64,000 bases of DNA from Pempheris klunzingeri (GCF_042242105.1 NC_092022.1:13388001-13452000); one strand, 5' to 3'; counted from the stretch's first letter, positions 39,047 to 53,195 are shown. Numbers and translations are program-made. The notes: a model not told the origin generated them from the sequence alone.

Positions 39047-39178
39047 CTACCGTGACGGCGCTCCTTGATGCAAATGTTGTGACCGGGGTGGACCGTTATT
39101 GTCACCGAGTGCGGAGCCAATCGAACCGTCAGAGCATTTTGTGGGGTTAAAGGCAAAAAACAGAGACATCCAGCCGAA
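38926..39178 (+). promoter_or_regulatory. tspan2: Putative tspan2 promoter and 5' UTR
   Basis: The 250 bp before the start codon hold an ATTAAAAGG TATA-like stretch next to a GC box (GGGGCGG, 38931-38937). A perfect POU octamer, ATGCAAAT, lies at 39068-39075 and a CCAAT box at 39117-39121. Between them is a pure GT-then-GA tract (38972-39045). The local sequence is GC-rich relative to its flanks. The transcription start cannot be placed exactly. Confidence 0.5.
38972..39045. repeat. (GT)n(GA)n compound microsatellite at the tspan2 promoter
   Basis: About 37 bp of GT followed directly by about 37 bp of GA, ending 133 bp before the tspan2 ATG. The GT part can form Z-DNA and the GA part triplex DNA. 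Length polymorphism is likely. Confidence 0.95.
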
Positions 39179-42100
39179 ATGGGGAAGGTGGAAGGAGGAA
39201 TGAAATGTGTGAAATATCTTCTGTTCGTCTTCAACTTTATATTCTGGGTAAGTGCATGTTTTGAGTTGTATATTCTGTGCGGCGGTGAGACGCAAGTTGT
39301 GCGTAAATGTAGACGGAGCAAGTGCATCAGTACAGACCATTAGCTCCACGCAGCCGACTATCGTACCCACGTGTTATTTTAGTAATGATGCTCACATTGT
39401 TTGCAGTTTTCGCATTCAGCCTCCACTCGGATTCTTGTGTGCTTTATTTAGTTGCGTGGGTTCACTCTGCGTGGAGAGGAAAGGGTGACAGCCAGAGGTT
39501 TTTAGTTTTGGCTCACCGGGCTCAAATCAGATTTTCCACAGAGGAAAAACCCGCCCCTTTTTTCCCGGGGAAGCGTGTTTTTGAAAGGAAGACTGAATGA
39601 AAAGACAGAGAGAGGGAGAGAGATTGAAAGACAGCATGGAAAACAAACTCAGCAGTTGGCTCCGTAGCTCCATTATGAAACGGCGCGGAGCTGATTGATA
39701 AAAGTTAGAGCCACCCTGCGGCACAACATCAAGCACCTGCGTCCTCTTCTGAAATGTTCAAAAAGCAGCACTTGGGCAGTCAGGAGACACAAGAGAGTCA
39801 CTTTACTCAAGGCAAACTGTCAGGTGGATGTGAAGGGTGTATGTGTGTGCGTGCGTGCGTGCGTGCGTGTGCGTGCGCGTGCGTGCATACATTCTTTGCA
39901 CGTGTGTCTTCAGAAACCCATTCTTAGTGCTGTAAATGAACACCCTACAAGAAAATGGTGAACAACCCATGTGTGTGTGACTGTGTTAAGGTGCACTTTG
40001 ACTTATATTTGTAACCATTCTCACCCCTCAGGGAGGATGTTCCTTTGTGTGTGTGTGTGTGCGTTTGAGAGAGAGAGCGAGAGAGGGAGAGAGAGAGATT
40101 TTCCAAAAAGCATCTGTGGAGTGGATCAGGCGCTGAGTGCAGTGTGAATGGATCCATTGTGACAGGGGGACAATAGCATAACTTCAGTCTGCTCCTGCCT
40201 GGCTAAGCAGCAGAGCCTGTCGGAGCCCTAAATGCAGCAGCTCCACCGGTTCTACCATTAAGTTGTTCCCTTTCCACTTAGCAGTATCCCCCACATGCAG
40301 GACGGGTGTGGCTGTTGCTGAAATCTCCTTTTAATACATCCGACCTGCAGAGACAGAGAAGTGAGATGTGACAGACAGGTGGAGAAAGGTGATGGGCGTT
40401 TGCCTGACAGATGCGAGTGAATGTTTAGCGAAAGAAGAAAAACAGAGAAAGGAAGACAGCAAGTGTGATAGGAGGGAAAAGGGTCATTGGGAGAGTGAGA
40501 GGGATATTCAAGCACGTGTACGCGCTCACATGGTACAAGAGGGACAGTTGGCATGAACTTGTCCCAGATTAAGATAGAAAATAGATCAGCGTAGTATCCT
40601 GTGGATGTTGTGGATGTGTGCTGTCTGTGTGTGTGTGTTTCATCCCAGACACACAACCATGGAAACACCTAAATGGGTGCTCCTCCACATTTTGTTGCAC
40701 TATTTCTCTACAGTCCCGGTACTCTTTCAGCCACAAATCAACACTGATCACCCTCTGTTCATTATCACAACATCCCAACCCCACCCCCTCCCCGGACTGC
40801 CGTGCACTCTGTTGATGGCGGAGTGAGAGATGATGAGAAGAGTGTGTCTGATGAAGGGGTGGAGGATGGGCAAATATGTTTCCCTTCAAATCCCCCTATG
40901 AGCCCAAAGTGGACAGTAGAGCAGAAACAGGAGGACGGCTCTTCTGTTGGACAGGCTTTTGAGCTGTGAGACACACTGACACACTTTAAACACAAATTTT
41001 ACGTTGTTTTTACCTGAATGATGAACTGTTATAAACTTAGCACCTAATTTGAAACACCCAAAACTTGTTCATCACTCAAAACTTACAAAGTTGCTCTGTG
41101 TTTATGAACTTCTCCGACTGATGGAGTGAGATTCCTGCACGGCTCCATTATTAAACTGTCATTAATGCAACGCAGGCTAAGCTCATGTATATATTACACT
41201 GATAGCTGCGAATACAACAGCTTGCAACAGAACATCAATAGCTTGTCAGCTTGTCTGGCCTGTGTTTGTGTGCTATAGTTAACTGACTGCCCTATTTAGT
41301 CAAATATTAAGCCGGTGGGATAAACAGTGTGGTGCAAGCATTGCTTCATGACTGTGTCCATGCACAGACAGTGCATAAGAAGTGAACATAGCTACCACAA
41401 TGTCACCCACTGGTTTGTGCACTGCCGTTTTGAAGCTTCAAGTTTGCCGTTGCCATCTTGGTTTCATTGTTGTTGCCATCTTGGTTTTTTGGGGCCAAAA
41501 GTGATGTTAATTCCGCAAAGACCACTTCTGATTGTTTAGACACAAGGTCCTAAAACGTACACTGCTTAATCGTCTATTTTACTCTAAATGGGAACAGAAA
41601 ATTCTAAATGAACATCATGCTGTATTGAAGAAGACTTTAAACTAGTGACTGAGACCTGAAACTCATTGGGAAAATGTTTACTGAGGTAATAAGTTAAGTG
41701 AGATTTAGGATCATTTTGTAAAAGACATTAAAACTTTTTGCAACTACCTGCTGGCCAATTTCATTTATCAGACTTGGAAGCTACGTTCACTACTTTCATG
41801 AAGTTTATGTGTGTGTGAAAGGTGCACGAGCACCAAGAGTCTTTCCTACAGATATTCCTCCGGTGTTCTTCCTCGCCAAAAGCAACTGATCTGACACATT
41901 TTGGAAGTTTTGTGACTCCTACTGGCTTAATGATTCATTTGGTTAGTTATTATTACATTTTGCCCATCCAACAGAAAACAACAGTCCATCTGCAAAGCTC
42001 TTCATCCTCAAAAGGCAACATCAGTGTTTGTTTTCTCTGCTCCATTTGCTCGGCCTGTTTCACACTCTTCAATTGTGTCTGCACGTCAAACAACAATATT

Positions 42101-45100
42101 TTTACTTTTCTGGCCAGCTTACAACAGCTTACATTGGCATGCCACATGGAAGGGATTTTTTTGCATCTGTATCTGCAAAGAACAAAGGCTTCAGTCAATA
42201 CAGTTAATAACCAATAAGCTTCTGTATGAGCATGATATCTAAGTATGGCAGTGAACGTGGCATCCTTCGTCATCCTGCACTGTCGAATTAAATGCCATTG
42301 TAACTAAATGGTTTCTGTCTTAGTCTGTATGATGTAAAACATGCTTAACAAATATTGCATTATAATATTGCCCTAACAAATAATTTATATAGTTTAAGAG
42401 ATGATACTCAATCTATTCCATTATAATAACTGGATTAGCCTAACTGAAAATTAAAGTAAAAAGGAGAGAAAAGGTGTAGAAAATGAAAGACCTCACAGGT
42501 AAAGTCCCAAATGTTTTATAGTGCTAAATGAGCAGTGATACCATTCATAACAATCATGTACATTAAACAGAATAATTGTTATCATATAAATGATAATAAC
42601 ATGCCAACTTTGTTGAGAAAATACAGATCCACTCCAAAAATGCAACATTAACATCAGAGCAAAAACAACAAACAAAGCAATCGTTCTATAAACTTTATGA
42701 CTTGGCTAGAACTTAATTCTGTTGTCCCAATTAAAGAGACTTGATTTTTCTAATGCAGCAATTGGGTTGGGAATGGCATCTCCCTTTCTATGATGAAACC
42801 TGTGACTAGGGGTGTCCATCAAGGCAGTGTCCCGAGTCCCTGATTGTTTCTATGTTATATGAGGGATAAGCTGGTGATAAGTAGTCTTTGTAATACATTT
42901 TTTGATGTTGACATTAGATGAAATTTGTTCTCAACAAATATTCTATATCTCATCTCTATTAGTCTCCTATGTGGGACTATCTGGCTATTAAAGTGGTTCA
43001 AAAAGTGAATGTTAAGATTAAGGCTCTTGCCAGATAGTCTTACTTAATGTGCAGGGACTACCGGTATTAAAGCTTTTGTCATGAAGTCTGGTACACGGCC
43101 TTTTTGATTATGAATGTATTTTCTGATGATGACACATCAAAGGTGTTGTTAATAAATTATAGGTATCATGTTAGGTTATAGTTAGATTCAGTAGGATAAG
43201 TGGTTTTTTGTTTGTTAATTTGCAATTATTTGTTTTATGCCCATATGTATATTATATTTGTTATTTATGTAATGAACTATAGTTCCTATTCTTGGACTTG
43301 CTGACTTGTCATAGTTGAATAAACTAAAATAATCTAATGAACAAAATTAGGAAATATTTTAAAGCATTAAAGTAAGTCAAATCACATTGTTTGAAAAAAA
43401 AAAAAAAGATTAACAGACTGGTTTTCTGTTGTAAGAAATTATTTCACTTTCACACATTGTGGAGGTTTAACTCTCCATAGCCATTATCTAGAGGAGCCAT
43501 CCAACATTTTGAAGAGATCTGGTAACATGCATTGAATTAAATACTGTTCCAATTTTCAGCCTGACAAATACACTTGTCTGTGTTGTGGAGGCTGATGTGT
43601 GCCACTCCGCTTCCCCACCCTCGCCCTGTGGCAGAATACAATGGGATTTACTCCACCCATAATTATCTCACTCCTATTTACACTTTCCCTCTGCCCATCA
43701 TTTTTAATGTGTGCTTGTATCTGTTTTCCCAAACATATGCCAGACAGAAGACTATTTTTGACAACCTTAAACCACTCACCAACTGCCGGATTTAAAGCTT
43801 GTTTTGCTTTTATACACTGCTTTTGCTTTCATTTCCATTAAGACATTTTTCCTTTAAAATAAGGTCTAACCTAGAAAGTAGATAATACCACAGACGGTCT
43901 TTGACCAAGACCACAGCCCTTTGTCAGCTCAGCCCCCGTTCACATGGAAATTCCCCTCACAAAAACACAATTTAACTGCACTGTTAAAAAGTAGGCCTTG
44001 CACTGTAAAATAACCTCAATAAAGCGTTGGCTGAGAGATTTCCATCCCCGTCTAGAAATATCCAGACATGTAATCTATCCTCAGAGGTGTTAGGGGGAAG
44101 CAGGAGAAGTCAATCTTTCTTTTAGGGGAATATAGGTTGTACAAGGTCTATATAGGACGTATAAGACAGGTTTGAGTTTTAACTTTGTCTTTTAAACATG
44201 ATGCTTCTGTAGTCTGTGTCTGCAGGCAAGAAGAAAAGATGATGGGTCCTCTAACTACTTATTCTCTCTTCTCTTCTCTTCTCTCCCTTCCCTCTTTCAT
44301 TCTCGCTTTCATTGTGTCTGTGTGTTTCCCTCCTATTGTGTGCCAAAGCGCGTAGTCACAGAGAGACAGTGGGTCTTTGTCCTTTGGGTGAGGTTGGGAG
44401 GGAGGGGGCGAGATGAGGTGGAGTAGAGGAGGGGGATACATGGAGATAAGTCGTGGTGGGGAGATTAGGGAGGTAGCGGGGCTGGGAGAAGGGAGGGGTG
44501 CGTCTGGTGTCAGACCGGGTAATGATGGCAGACAAAGTGGTGGGGGGTAAAGCTGGGAGGTATGTACGCAGTGGGGTTAATGGGACCTCTGGGATGGTCA
44601 GACTCCTGAGTGCCAGAGTTTAAAGTGTACTTAGCGTGTTAGCTACTGACTGCAGAGTTGGATGTAGCCCCCCGGCTCTAAAATGAGACCTTTCAGTGTG
44701 GTATCCATCTATGCATCTGGTTTTGAAAAGGCTTTTAAATGAAGCCATAATAATAATGAGGTTTGGCTGAGCCCTGGGTCCTTTTCAACAACCACCTGCT
44801 CCTCCATACAGCAATAACAAAATCTAGCTTAGGAGGACACCAGCTCTTAGCACTGTGTGTATATCCACAGAATTCAGTGGGCAGCAGTCTTCAGCTCACA
44901 CCTCCAACAACACGGTCGCACCATCCGAATACATCAAATACCACTGTTAAATAGATCCAGAGCCTCTGTCCACACTAATCCAGTCTGGGTCAGTAAGTCG
45001 ACGTATCTGCAGCCTTCACTTCACTGTGCTTTATCACTTTGGACCTGCTAATCCTGAAACCCCAAGAGCTCAGCTGTCCGATACATCACCACACATGACA

Positions 45101-47580
45101 CTAAATCCACAGTTTGGGTCGAAGCCGGCTTCCCAGCACCTGTCCTATTCCGATGTTTTACAACTGAACTACTGGCTTAACTTCAAACCAAAACCATAAA
45201 ATATAACCTGTGGACCTGGAGTGGAGGTGGAGAGGAGTGTAGACGGTGAGGACGAGGATGAGATAAAGAGGATAAAGGATAAAAGAGGCAAAACAAGAGA
45301 AATTGCAGAACCAGAAAAAGGCAGGGTAGGCTTGGTAAACAAGAGGTCACAAAGTAAAATTAAGATACAGACGTGGAACAGTTTGTTTTTGCTTGAACTT
45401 GGCAACGGGGTTTGTTTCTCTAAATGAATCCACTCAACAGAGCTTGAGAACAGAGAAACAAACAGTCACACAAACAGCAGTCTACCTAAATTCTGAGATC
45501 TAGGACACAGAGAGACCATGTGACATGCACTCCAAATTACTCTCCATTTAGACAAATCATTTTATTTCTCTGTGCACTTACACACACACACATGGACACT
45601 GTGTTGTTTTGAAGCCCGGCTCAGAAGGTTTTTAGACTGGATTATCCTCAGGGGGCATGAGCTCAGTGATCATTAAAACCTCTCAGTATTGATCTGTCAG
45701 TGGAGCATCCACCACAGTGTCTGGTCTTAAGATCATGTCGGATCTCAGAAAAAAAAGCTTTGAATTTAAGGTCCTCTGACCACTTAGAGAATAAAAGTTT
45801 TTGCAGCAGCCAGTTTGTCCTAAAGCAATAGCATTGCAGGGAGTGCGATTTCAGTTGATGTATACTGGTGGTGGTTTAGATGAAGGAAAATATGAGCAAC
45901 ATGTAACCACATTTCCAAACAAACAGGAGAGCCTGTTAAAGCTCAAGGTGCCACACTGCTGCCCGCAGCCAAGCGGGTCATTTTATCCCTACCGGGAAGC
46001 CAAGAATCGCTGAGGGGTGTTGCAAAGTTACATAAGCTTGCTGGGATTTATTGGTTTAGAAAACTTATATTCATACCCATTGTTTTGACAATATTCAATT
46101 TTTAGTGCAAAGGGTGGAGGGCCAGAGTGGAAACATTCAGCTGTATTAATGTGGAAAATCACATTCAGGGAAAGCAAATGAACAAGCCTTCTGAAGGCCT
46201 GAAAAACAAGCACATCCACTGTTGTGCTTTAGATGAAAAACGCTGAAACCAATTTACAGCAGTGATGTCAGATTGAAATCCGGAATAAAAATGATAAAAG
46301 AAACATGCTGTATATTTCAAAACTAAGATTGTCTGCAGCCATGTGCCATTTAATGATTATTACATTTTTAAGAGACGATGAGCATGACTGAGGGAATACA
46401 GTTGGTATTTATTACAATGAAAGCCTGCATATGCATGAGTTTCAATAGCGCATGACTGTGGCATTTTTTTCTGAAATAAATAATCACATGTGACAAAAGC
46501 TTATTACAAGTCGTTCTGTTCTCTCTCTCTACAGCTGATGGGATCCTTTGTGCTGGCAGTGGGACTGTGGCTGCGTTTCGATCCAGAAACTGTGTCTCTG
46601 CTCAATGGTGATAAGGCTCCAGACACTTTCTTCATTGGTGAGTATAACAGCACACCTCAGCTAATCCCTAAAGCCAATGTACACACAGTGTAGGTGTGTA
46701 AGAATATGCAGAGTCACGTTGAACATAAGGCCATTGATTCAATACAAGTGCTGAACAATTCACCACAGGATTTATTCTAAATATGTTGAAGCCCTTTTGT
46801 CGTTGCATTTTCTTAATGAGAACTTTTGCATTTTTTTTTTACCTATTTTCACAAAAAAGTTTTGGAACAGGTCCAGGCAGGCTCAGATTGTTGTTTGAAT
46901 TGTCTGACAACATTATCGATAGGATCCCTACAGAGACAGACCTGTTTGATCCTTTTTGTTGACCAGAAACAGTTGCTCTATTGCTTGTTGTATTGGTTAG
47001 TTTATTTGTGCTATTGCTTCAGAGAATAACAGCACAATATTTGTGGAAGTAAATCACAGTACCACAAAACTAACTAAGCAATCAAAGCAGCTATAAACCA
47101 GCATCTCTTCTGCGACGTAAAATTACTGTTTTTGTCAATGGAGTCTGGTGACTTTGACAAGAGTGATTCTAGTTAAACAAAAATGATCTTACAAGCTTAT
47201 CTTCATTTGGATCCTTTGACAGACACTTTAAATAACAATCAGAGTCACTGTCACTGGCAAAAACAAGCACTTTAATGACATACTTTGACATGTGCGGTTA
47301 CCCCAAAGAATTACATTAAAGAAATTGAAGTACTGATAGTAGGGATGGAAAATGGAACGTAACATCTCACATTCTCTATATTTTTGCAGCATTGAAAATG
47401 AATAAACTCATAACACAATTGTATCTTTTCAAATCAAACCATGAATTTTGCAAAGTGCAAACTGTGACATTGCTTCGTAGTCTGTGGAAAGTTACATCTA
47501 TTAAAATATAATTCAGGAAAAAAAATTGCATATTGACATGTCTGTGTCCTTGTTAGAGGGGATATTCCTACCACAGGCAT

Positions 47581-47624
<44 letters not shown>

Positions 47625-50431
47625 GTATACACTCCACAAACACATGCAAATGCCCACACACACAAAGAAATTGGGTGTAATGGAAAAGCATTCAGTGTTT
47701 CTACACAAGTCAGTTTTTCTGCAGTTTTATTGGTGTCCCACTAAGACGTTTGCCACACACACATAAATGTGTAAGTGCTTCACATACCTCTTGTCCTTTT
47801 TTGATTATTAGGCATGTGTGTGCTTCTTTCACACCGGAGATGATTGTGAATAACAGGAAATTACTACTGCACATACAGCATAGATGCATGAGGGAAACCA
47901 CGGGGCTACTAATCACCGTTCAGTCATGGAGGGGGACATAATAGAAGCAGATGTAGATTCATGGTATAGATTTTAGGGAAAACTAAATTGGACATCAAAT
48001 CAATTGAAAAGAGGGCAAGAGGGGGAGAGAAAGGTGTTTAGCTGACCCATTTAGGACTATCCTTCCACATCCACTCTCTGCCTATGTAATCATTGTCCAG
48101 ACTGAACTATTCTCCTCCTGAAGGCTACTTTATTTGCTAAGTTTATCACTGGGGTTGTGTAATGGTAGATTTGCTACAAGAACCTTTAATACGCTGAAGG
48201 TATTTCACCGCTTCTTTCTTTGTGTTTGTGTGTGTATGAATTAAAACTCAAATATCCATGTGGTTTGACTGTGGATGGGTAACCTCTGTCAGGTCCTCTG
48301 AGAGTATAGTGCTACACATGGCTTTGACAGTGAGAGCGCTGTCCCCACAGACACAGCTGAGAGTGCTCAAAAGTTGTTATGCCTCGTTCCCATGGCATCA
48401 AGCCCACACAAAACATCTCCTCTCTTTGTACTTCATGAGAAAATGAGAAAGATTTCAGACTTAGAGCTAAGAGAGCGCAGTGTTCTGCCAAAACCAAGGA
48501 CAGAAACAGCGTCTCGCTCAGATTGTGAATGTAGGAGCATCACTTGTCTCCAGTTAAAAGCTAATCAGCATGTTAAGTGATCATTTGACACAGTAACCTG
48601 GCAGCTAAACTCTCATTCCTAACAACAAAAGAAATAACACACCCAACTCAATTATTGTGTCACATCAAGTCTCTTTGTTGACAAACTGGGATCCTATGAA
48701 CTGTCTTCTTCTCTGGTTCCCACCTGAGCCCGCATCACCTGGGGGCTGATGCATCTTCTATCATCCCATCCTCTGCAGAGCTGTCGCCTGGCAACTTACC
48801 CCACCTGTATGAGTGCACTGGAGGAAACAATCTGTTGTTGAATTCTTCCCTGCAGAGCTGCCCACGGTTTACCTTTCCTAATGAGAGGGTTAATGGGAGA
48901 TCAGGGCATCCAAGAAGACATTAAGTGTCCCATTTGGAGCTCCCCCCTAAATCAGGCTCTGGCTAACAAAGCTATTTATAAGGCTCCTCATGGGAGGACA
49001 CTATTAAAAGGCCCCGTGCATGGGTCCACTCAGACGGAAAGGATTTGCATAGCTGACTACAGAAATAGTAGTAGTCTAAAATATTAACGCTGCTGTCTGA
49101 GCTCTGCTTGGCAATCTAGATACTAACTTGGTCTACATGATTCTTTTTGTCTCTTCTAGTAACGTACATTCATAGCTCTTTTCTGCCCTCTGCTGGTGAC
49201 TCAGTAAATTAAACTTGCTAGATGATTCAGCTGGGAAAAGCTGAGCATCTTGACTGAGATGTAATGGAGAATCAACCCACAGAACCGTAGTGAATGCACC
49301 TTGTTAGGCTTTTAAGGCTTTCAAATAGAAAGTTATTCTGTTTGTTGTTTATCTGCATTTTTGTGTACCATTGTATCACTGCATGTAAGTGACAACCTCC
49401 ATGTTTCTCCAGGCGTCTACATCCTGATAGGTGCTGGCAGTCTGGTGATGCTGGTTGGTTTCTTCGGCTGCTGTGGAGCCGTTCGTGAATCTCAATGCCT
49501 ACTGGGTTCAGTGAGTACAGTTACATGCACAAGAGCAAAAACTGAGCTGAAACGCTTGGAATTTTGAACAAAATTCGATTGATTATTATCTACCTCCAAG
49601 TGCCGTACACTTATTGTCATCTGTGTGTTTTCGCAGTTTTTTGCCTGTCTGTTGATCATCTTCGGCGCTGAGGTGGCAGCAGGCGTGTTTGGATTTTTAA
49701 ACAAAGACAAGGTACATTTTCTATTTCATAGTTTGAGCAATGCCGTGAGTATGATAAATCCCAAAGGCAGCTCATCACTTACTTGTGTTCTCTCGCACAG
49801 ATTATCGAAGATGTTCAGAACTTCTACACAACAACCTACAATGAAAACAATAACAGCACATTGATCACGTCATATGAGAAAATAGTAAGAAAAAAAAAAT
49901 CTAATATTTAGGCTAACGCAGTGTTCTTAATACAAAATATTTAATTTAATTCAAAGTTTCTTATACATATACTTTCATCATATAATGTTTGTCTTTCCAC
50001 TTTCAGCTGAACTGTTGTGGAACTGTAGCAAGCCCCTGCTCTGATCCCAAACCAGATATCAAGGTAAGGCCTGTCACCAGCTCCAGGCGCAGGGCGGAAA
50101 TTAAGTTCTGCCCCTGTGTTGTTTAATGAATGAGTCATGCTGCAGTACAAATCCTCCTTGACAGCTGTTGTCTTTGGTCTGCAGGACTGTGAGACAGGCA
50201 TCAAAGAGTTCTTCAACAGTAAACTCTACATCATCGGCTACGTGGGCATCGGCATCGCTGGAGTCATGGTGAGTCAGGATCTGGGAAGAGTTGAAAACAA
50301 GGACAAATTTACGCTTGTGTGTGAGTGAGAGTGATTTTATTAAAAATCTGTTTTCTGCTCAACAGATCATTGGGATGATCTTCAGTATGGTGCTCTGTTG
50401 TGCCATTCGCAACAGCAGGGAGGTCATCTAA
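39179..50431 (+). CDS. tspan2: Tetraspanin-2
   Basis: Eight coding exons give a 211-residue protein (human 221): 39179-39247, 46535-46637, 49413-49510, 49637-49711, 49801-49884, 50007-50063, 50185-50268 and 50366-50431. All introns are GT-AG and the phases join cleanly to a TAA stop. The product is a four-pass plasma-membrane scaffold of tetraspanin microdomains. The mammalian orthologue is known from oligodendrocytes. Membrane segments are at about 13-36, 59-81, 91-110 and 176-202. The large extracellular loop (about 111-175) has the CCG motif at 146-148, further cysteines at 154 and 164, and sequons at N132/N133. Likely palmitoylation cysteines are C10, C77, C78, C201 and C202. The FFGCCGA-RESQC block and the C-terminal [17 protein letters not shown] are near-identical to TSPAN2, which separates it from other tetraspanins. 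The start ATG begins the conserved MGK...GG-KC-KYLL leader. Introns 1 (7.3 kb) and 2 (2.8 kb) are long, the rest short. Confidence 0.96.
39843..39886. repeat. (GTGC)n tandem repeat
   Basis: About 44 bp of GTGC/GTGT units in tspan2 intron 1. Confidence 0.85.
42781..42990 (+). pseudogene. Decayed LINE reverse transcriptase fragment
   Basis: In tspan2 intron 1, positions 42797-42841 translate to [14 protein letters not shown]. This corresponds to the reverse-transcriptase block (V-GVPQGSVLGP) that precedes the catalytic YADD in non-LTR elements. The following sequence is broken by stops and no YADD is readable, so only a small ruined piece remains. Family assignment is not possible by eye. Confidence 0.55.
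46638..49412 (+). other. tspan2 intron 2
   Basis: Donor GTGAGT at 46638, acceptor CTCCAG ending at 49412. It contains a (CA)n tract at 47582-47623. It also holds a GC-richer block (about 48880-49060) with a MEF2-like CTATTTATAA near 48972 and a perfect octamer ATTTGCAT at 49043-49050, possibly an intronic enhancer. Confidence 0.8.
47582..47623. repeat. (CA)n microsatellite
   Basis: A pure 42-bp AC tract in tspan2 intron 2. Confidence 0.95.
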
Positions 50432-53195
50432 GCTGGGTCCTTGACCTCTAACTCCCCCACCGCTCCTGCACCCTGCCCCGAAAAAGACTGTACAGCCTTC
50501 AGATCAAATGTCAACCTCTTCCAGTCATCCATCCAGGGACCCAGGAAATAGACCACGATCAAAAAGTTCCTCTCCACTATGGTGCTCAACCCAGCTCTCC
50601 TGGCCTGATCTTCCACTATTTTCTTAGATTTTTTGTCTTTATTTATTTGCAACCACAAGCAAAATAGCAAACTGTACCTTTCATAACATTCTGACGAGAC
50701 ATAGACCATTCACATATCCAGTGGGAACAGTATAATTCCTGATGACCTGACAATCTGTCAAATTGTTTTTCCTCATGGCCATTTGGCTACCGCAACAAAT
50801 TTTAACCCACATACTGTCACAGTGGTGTCAATGCTTTTTCACACAGCCTTGACACTGACCCCTCGGCTGTGGGAAACTTTAGCCTGAGGTAGCAATCTGA
50901 GGTTAAAGCAGCTGAGTTTGCTTATCTGTGAGCACGTGTGTGAACAGACACACACGAACGTACACAGACACACAAGCACAGCTGTGTTGTGTAACGAGAG
51001 ACCATAGCCTTAAGAAGGTTCTCTGGAATAACGCGGGGAATCCTGATTGATGGAATCAGAGTGGGATGTCAAGAGAGGGAATGGCCAGCGAATGTTTCGA
51101 GTATGCATCCGCCATGCAGCCCCAGCGCTCTTGCTCACATACATACAGTATACACAAGCTACAACTGTATAATCAACACAGATTTCTCTCTTCAAGAAAA
51201 AACAGCAGTCAACTGAACTAGGAGTAGTTCAGTATTTAGGGAAATACGCTAATTCACTTTCTTGCCTAAAGTCAGAATAGAAGCTTGATATCACTCTCAT
51301 TCTGGTCGAGGTCAGACCTTTCCAGGCAGATTTTGTCACATCTGAGCAGAACCAGGCTAGCTGTGTCACCTGTTGATGGCCTTTATGCTAAGTTAAGCTA
51401 AACGGCTGCTGGCTGTAGCTTCATGTGTACTGTACAGACATGAGAGTAGTGTCAGTCTTCTAATCTAACCCTCAGACACAAAGTTAATAAGCATGTTTCA
51501 CATTAGCCAGTCCCTTTACCGTGTCGACCTATTCTTTTAAGCAACTCTACCGGTGGTTTGTACATTTCACAACAAATCATACACACTTTACATTTTGTGT
51601 GTTTAAGAAATGGTGACTGTAGTGAATCACACAACTCAAGCAAGTTTCAAGGGTTTTCTGTCAAACAGAAAAAAGAAAATGTACATCCAAAAATCTAAAT
51701 CTGGATACGCTACATTTGAAAATGGTCAACAAAAATGATTAATGTTAGGCCTATACATGATTTGTAGTTAAGGAGCTAAAGCTTGCAGACACACTGGTAA
51801 TGGTAATGATGATTTTAATAACAGCTCCGCACCAGCTGAATTACAAACCAGATTCCCTCTTTGTCCCAAGAGAAAAACTCCTTTTAGGCTTGGCAGAGTG
51901 ACCAGGTAACAGAAATACCACTTTCTACCCTTTCTTTGTAATATATATGCTCTCTTATGTAAGAGACTCTCGAGTCTCTGTTGATTCTATGTCAAGGAGG
52001 TCGCATAGACATGTTTACAGGCTAAACATATACAAGCCGGCAAACTAAGAATAGGCACTGGGGCTGTGAAATTCAGTCATCAAAGCCTTTGATCTCTTCC
52101 TACTTCCATCTTTCCCCCCTCTGTGCCTTAAATGTACATCTCCCACAAAAAGCTATATCTGAGAAACAACTTGTACATTCCTCTTACCTCAACAACAGCA
52201 GCAGATAAGAGGGTTGGAAAGACATGTCCGACTGGGAATTACTTCCATTTTTCCAGGTTTAATCAGGCCACTGTTAATTCTGTAGGGTTTATTCCAAGTG
52301 TCAGGACTTCGGTATGTAAATATGTGTGAGTTTTCTTGTAGTTGTATATTATTTGTGGCTGATGTGATACTATTTAACATGCTGTGTGTAGTCAGAGGCT
52401 TGCAGTAGTTGTACAGTGTTGTAGTCATGACAGTGTTGGCAATAGTCGAAGCAAATCCACACAACTAAAACAGCTTTTCAATGTGCCTTTCTTTGATAAC
52501 AAGCTATTTTTGAACAACGGGCTGTCTGAACGTAGCAAAAGATCGTAGCAACAGTGTACATATGTTTCTAGAGGTGGACTGCAATTAATTGTCGCACACA
52601 TTCGACAAGTAGCACATACAGCTCGACTCACCATTATTGTTTTGGTGTGTTTTCAAATGTCACTCTTGACTGTGTCGTCTCTGCCAAGAGAGAGCTGAAG
52701 TGGCAAAAGAAACAGCTTCTCTGCCAACTATTTCTAAAGCCTCTTGGTATTAATGAAATCTGTTGTGAGGGCTTAAAACAATGATCTTAATGTTGATTGT
52801 GTCCAAATGATCAAGCTATGTTGAACATTTCAGTGTGCCACAAGTGAGGAGAAAAACAAAAGCTTGTTTACCACTTCGGCCTGTTGAGATGCCAGTAGGA
52901 AGTGTTTATGCTGAAGCGTGAGGTGACACATCAGGGTCGGACTGTCACTGCAGAGGTTAAATAGGATGAACTACGAGCAGTTTAGTGGCACTCAGCCCTC
53001 AAACATGTTGCTGTGTTCCTCAGTTATGTTTGTTTGGGCAAATCTAGAAATGTAAAGTACCGTGCATGTAAAAAGACACCGTGTACACAGTCGAGCCTTT
53101 CGTAGTTGATTGTGTGTTAATTTATTTTAATACCATTCCAGGCTTCTCAGGAAGATAGGTGTTTGAAGTTCAATAAAGCTGTTAAAGTTTTACAC
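50432..53195 (+). other. tspan2: Probable tspan2 3' UTR
   Basis: The first 2.7 kb after the TAA has no gene and ends at a well-placed AATAAA (53172-53177). TSPAN2 is known to have a long 3' untranslated region in mammals, which fits. Shorter alternative ends cannot be excluded. Confidence 0.5.
53172..53177 (+). terminator. tspan2: Candidate tspan2 poly(A) signal
   Basis: Canonical AATAAA, followed within 30 bp by T-rich sequence. Confidence 0.5.

Larger units (their letters stand above)
39248..46534 (+). other. tspan2 intron 1
   Basis: Donor GTAAGT at 39248, acceptor TACAG ending at 46534. It contains a (GTGC)n tract at 39843-39886, a second GT-then-GA tract at 40046-40098, CT-rich sequence at 44262-44300, and a decayed LINE fragment near 42.8 kb. 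No nested gene is seen. Confidence 0.85.
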
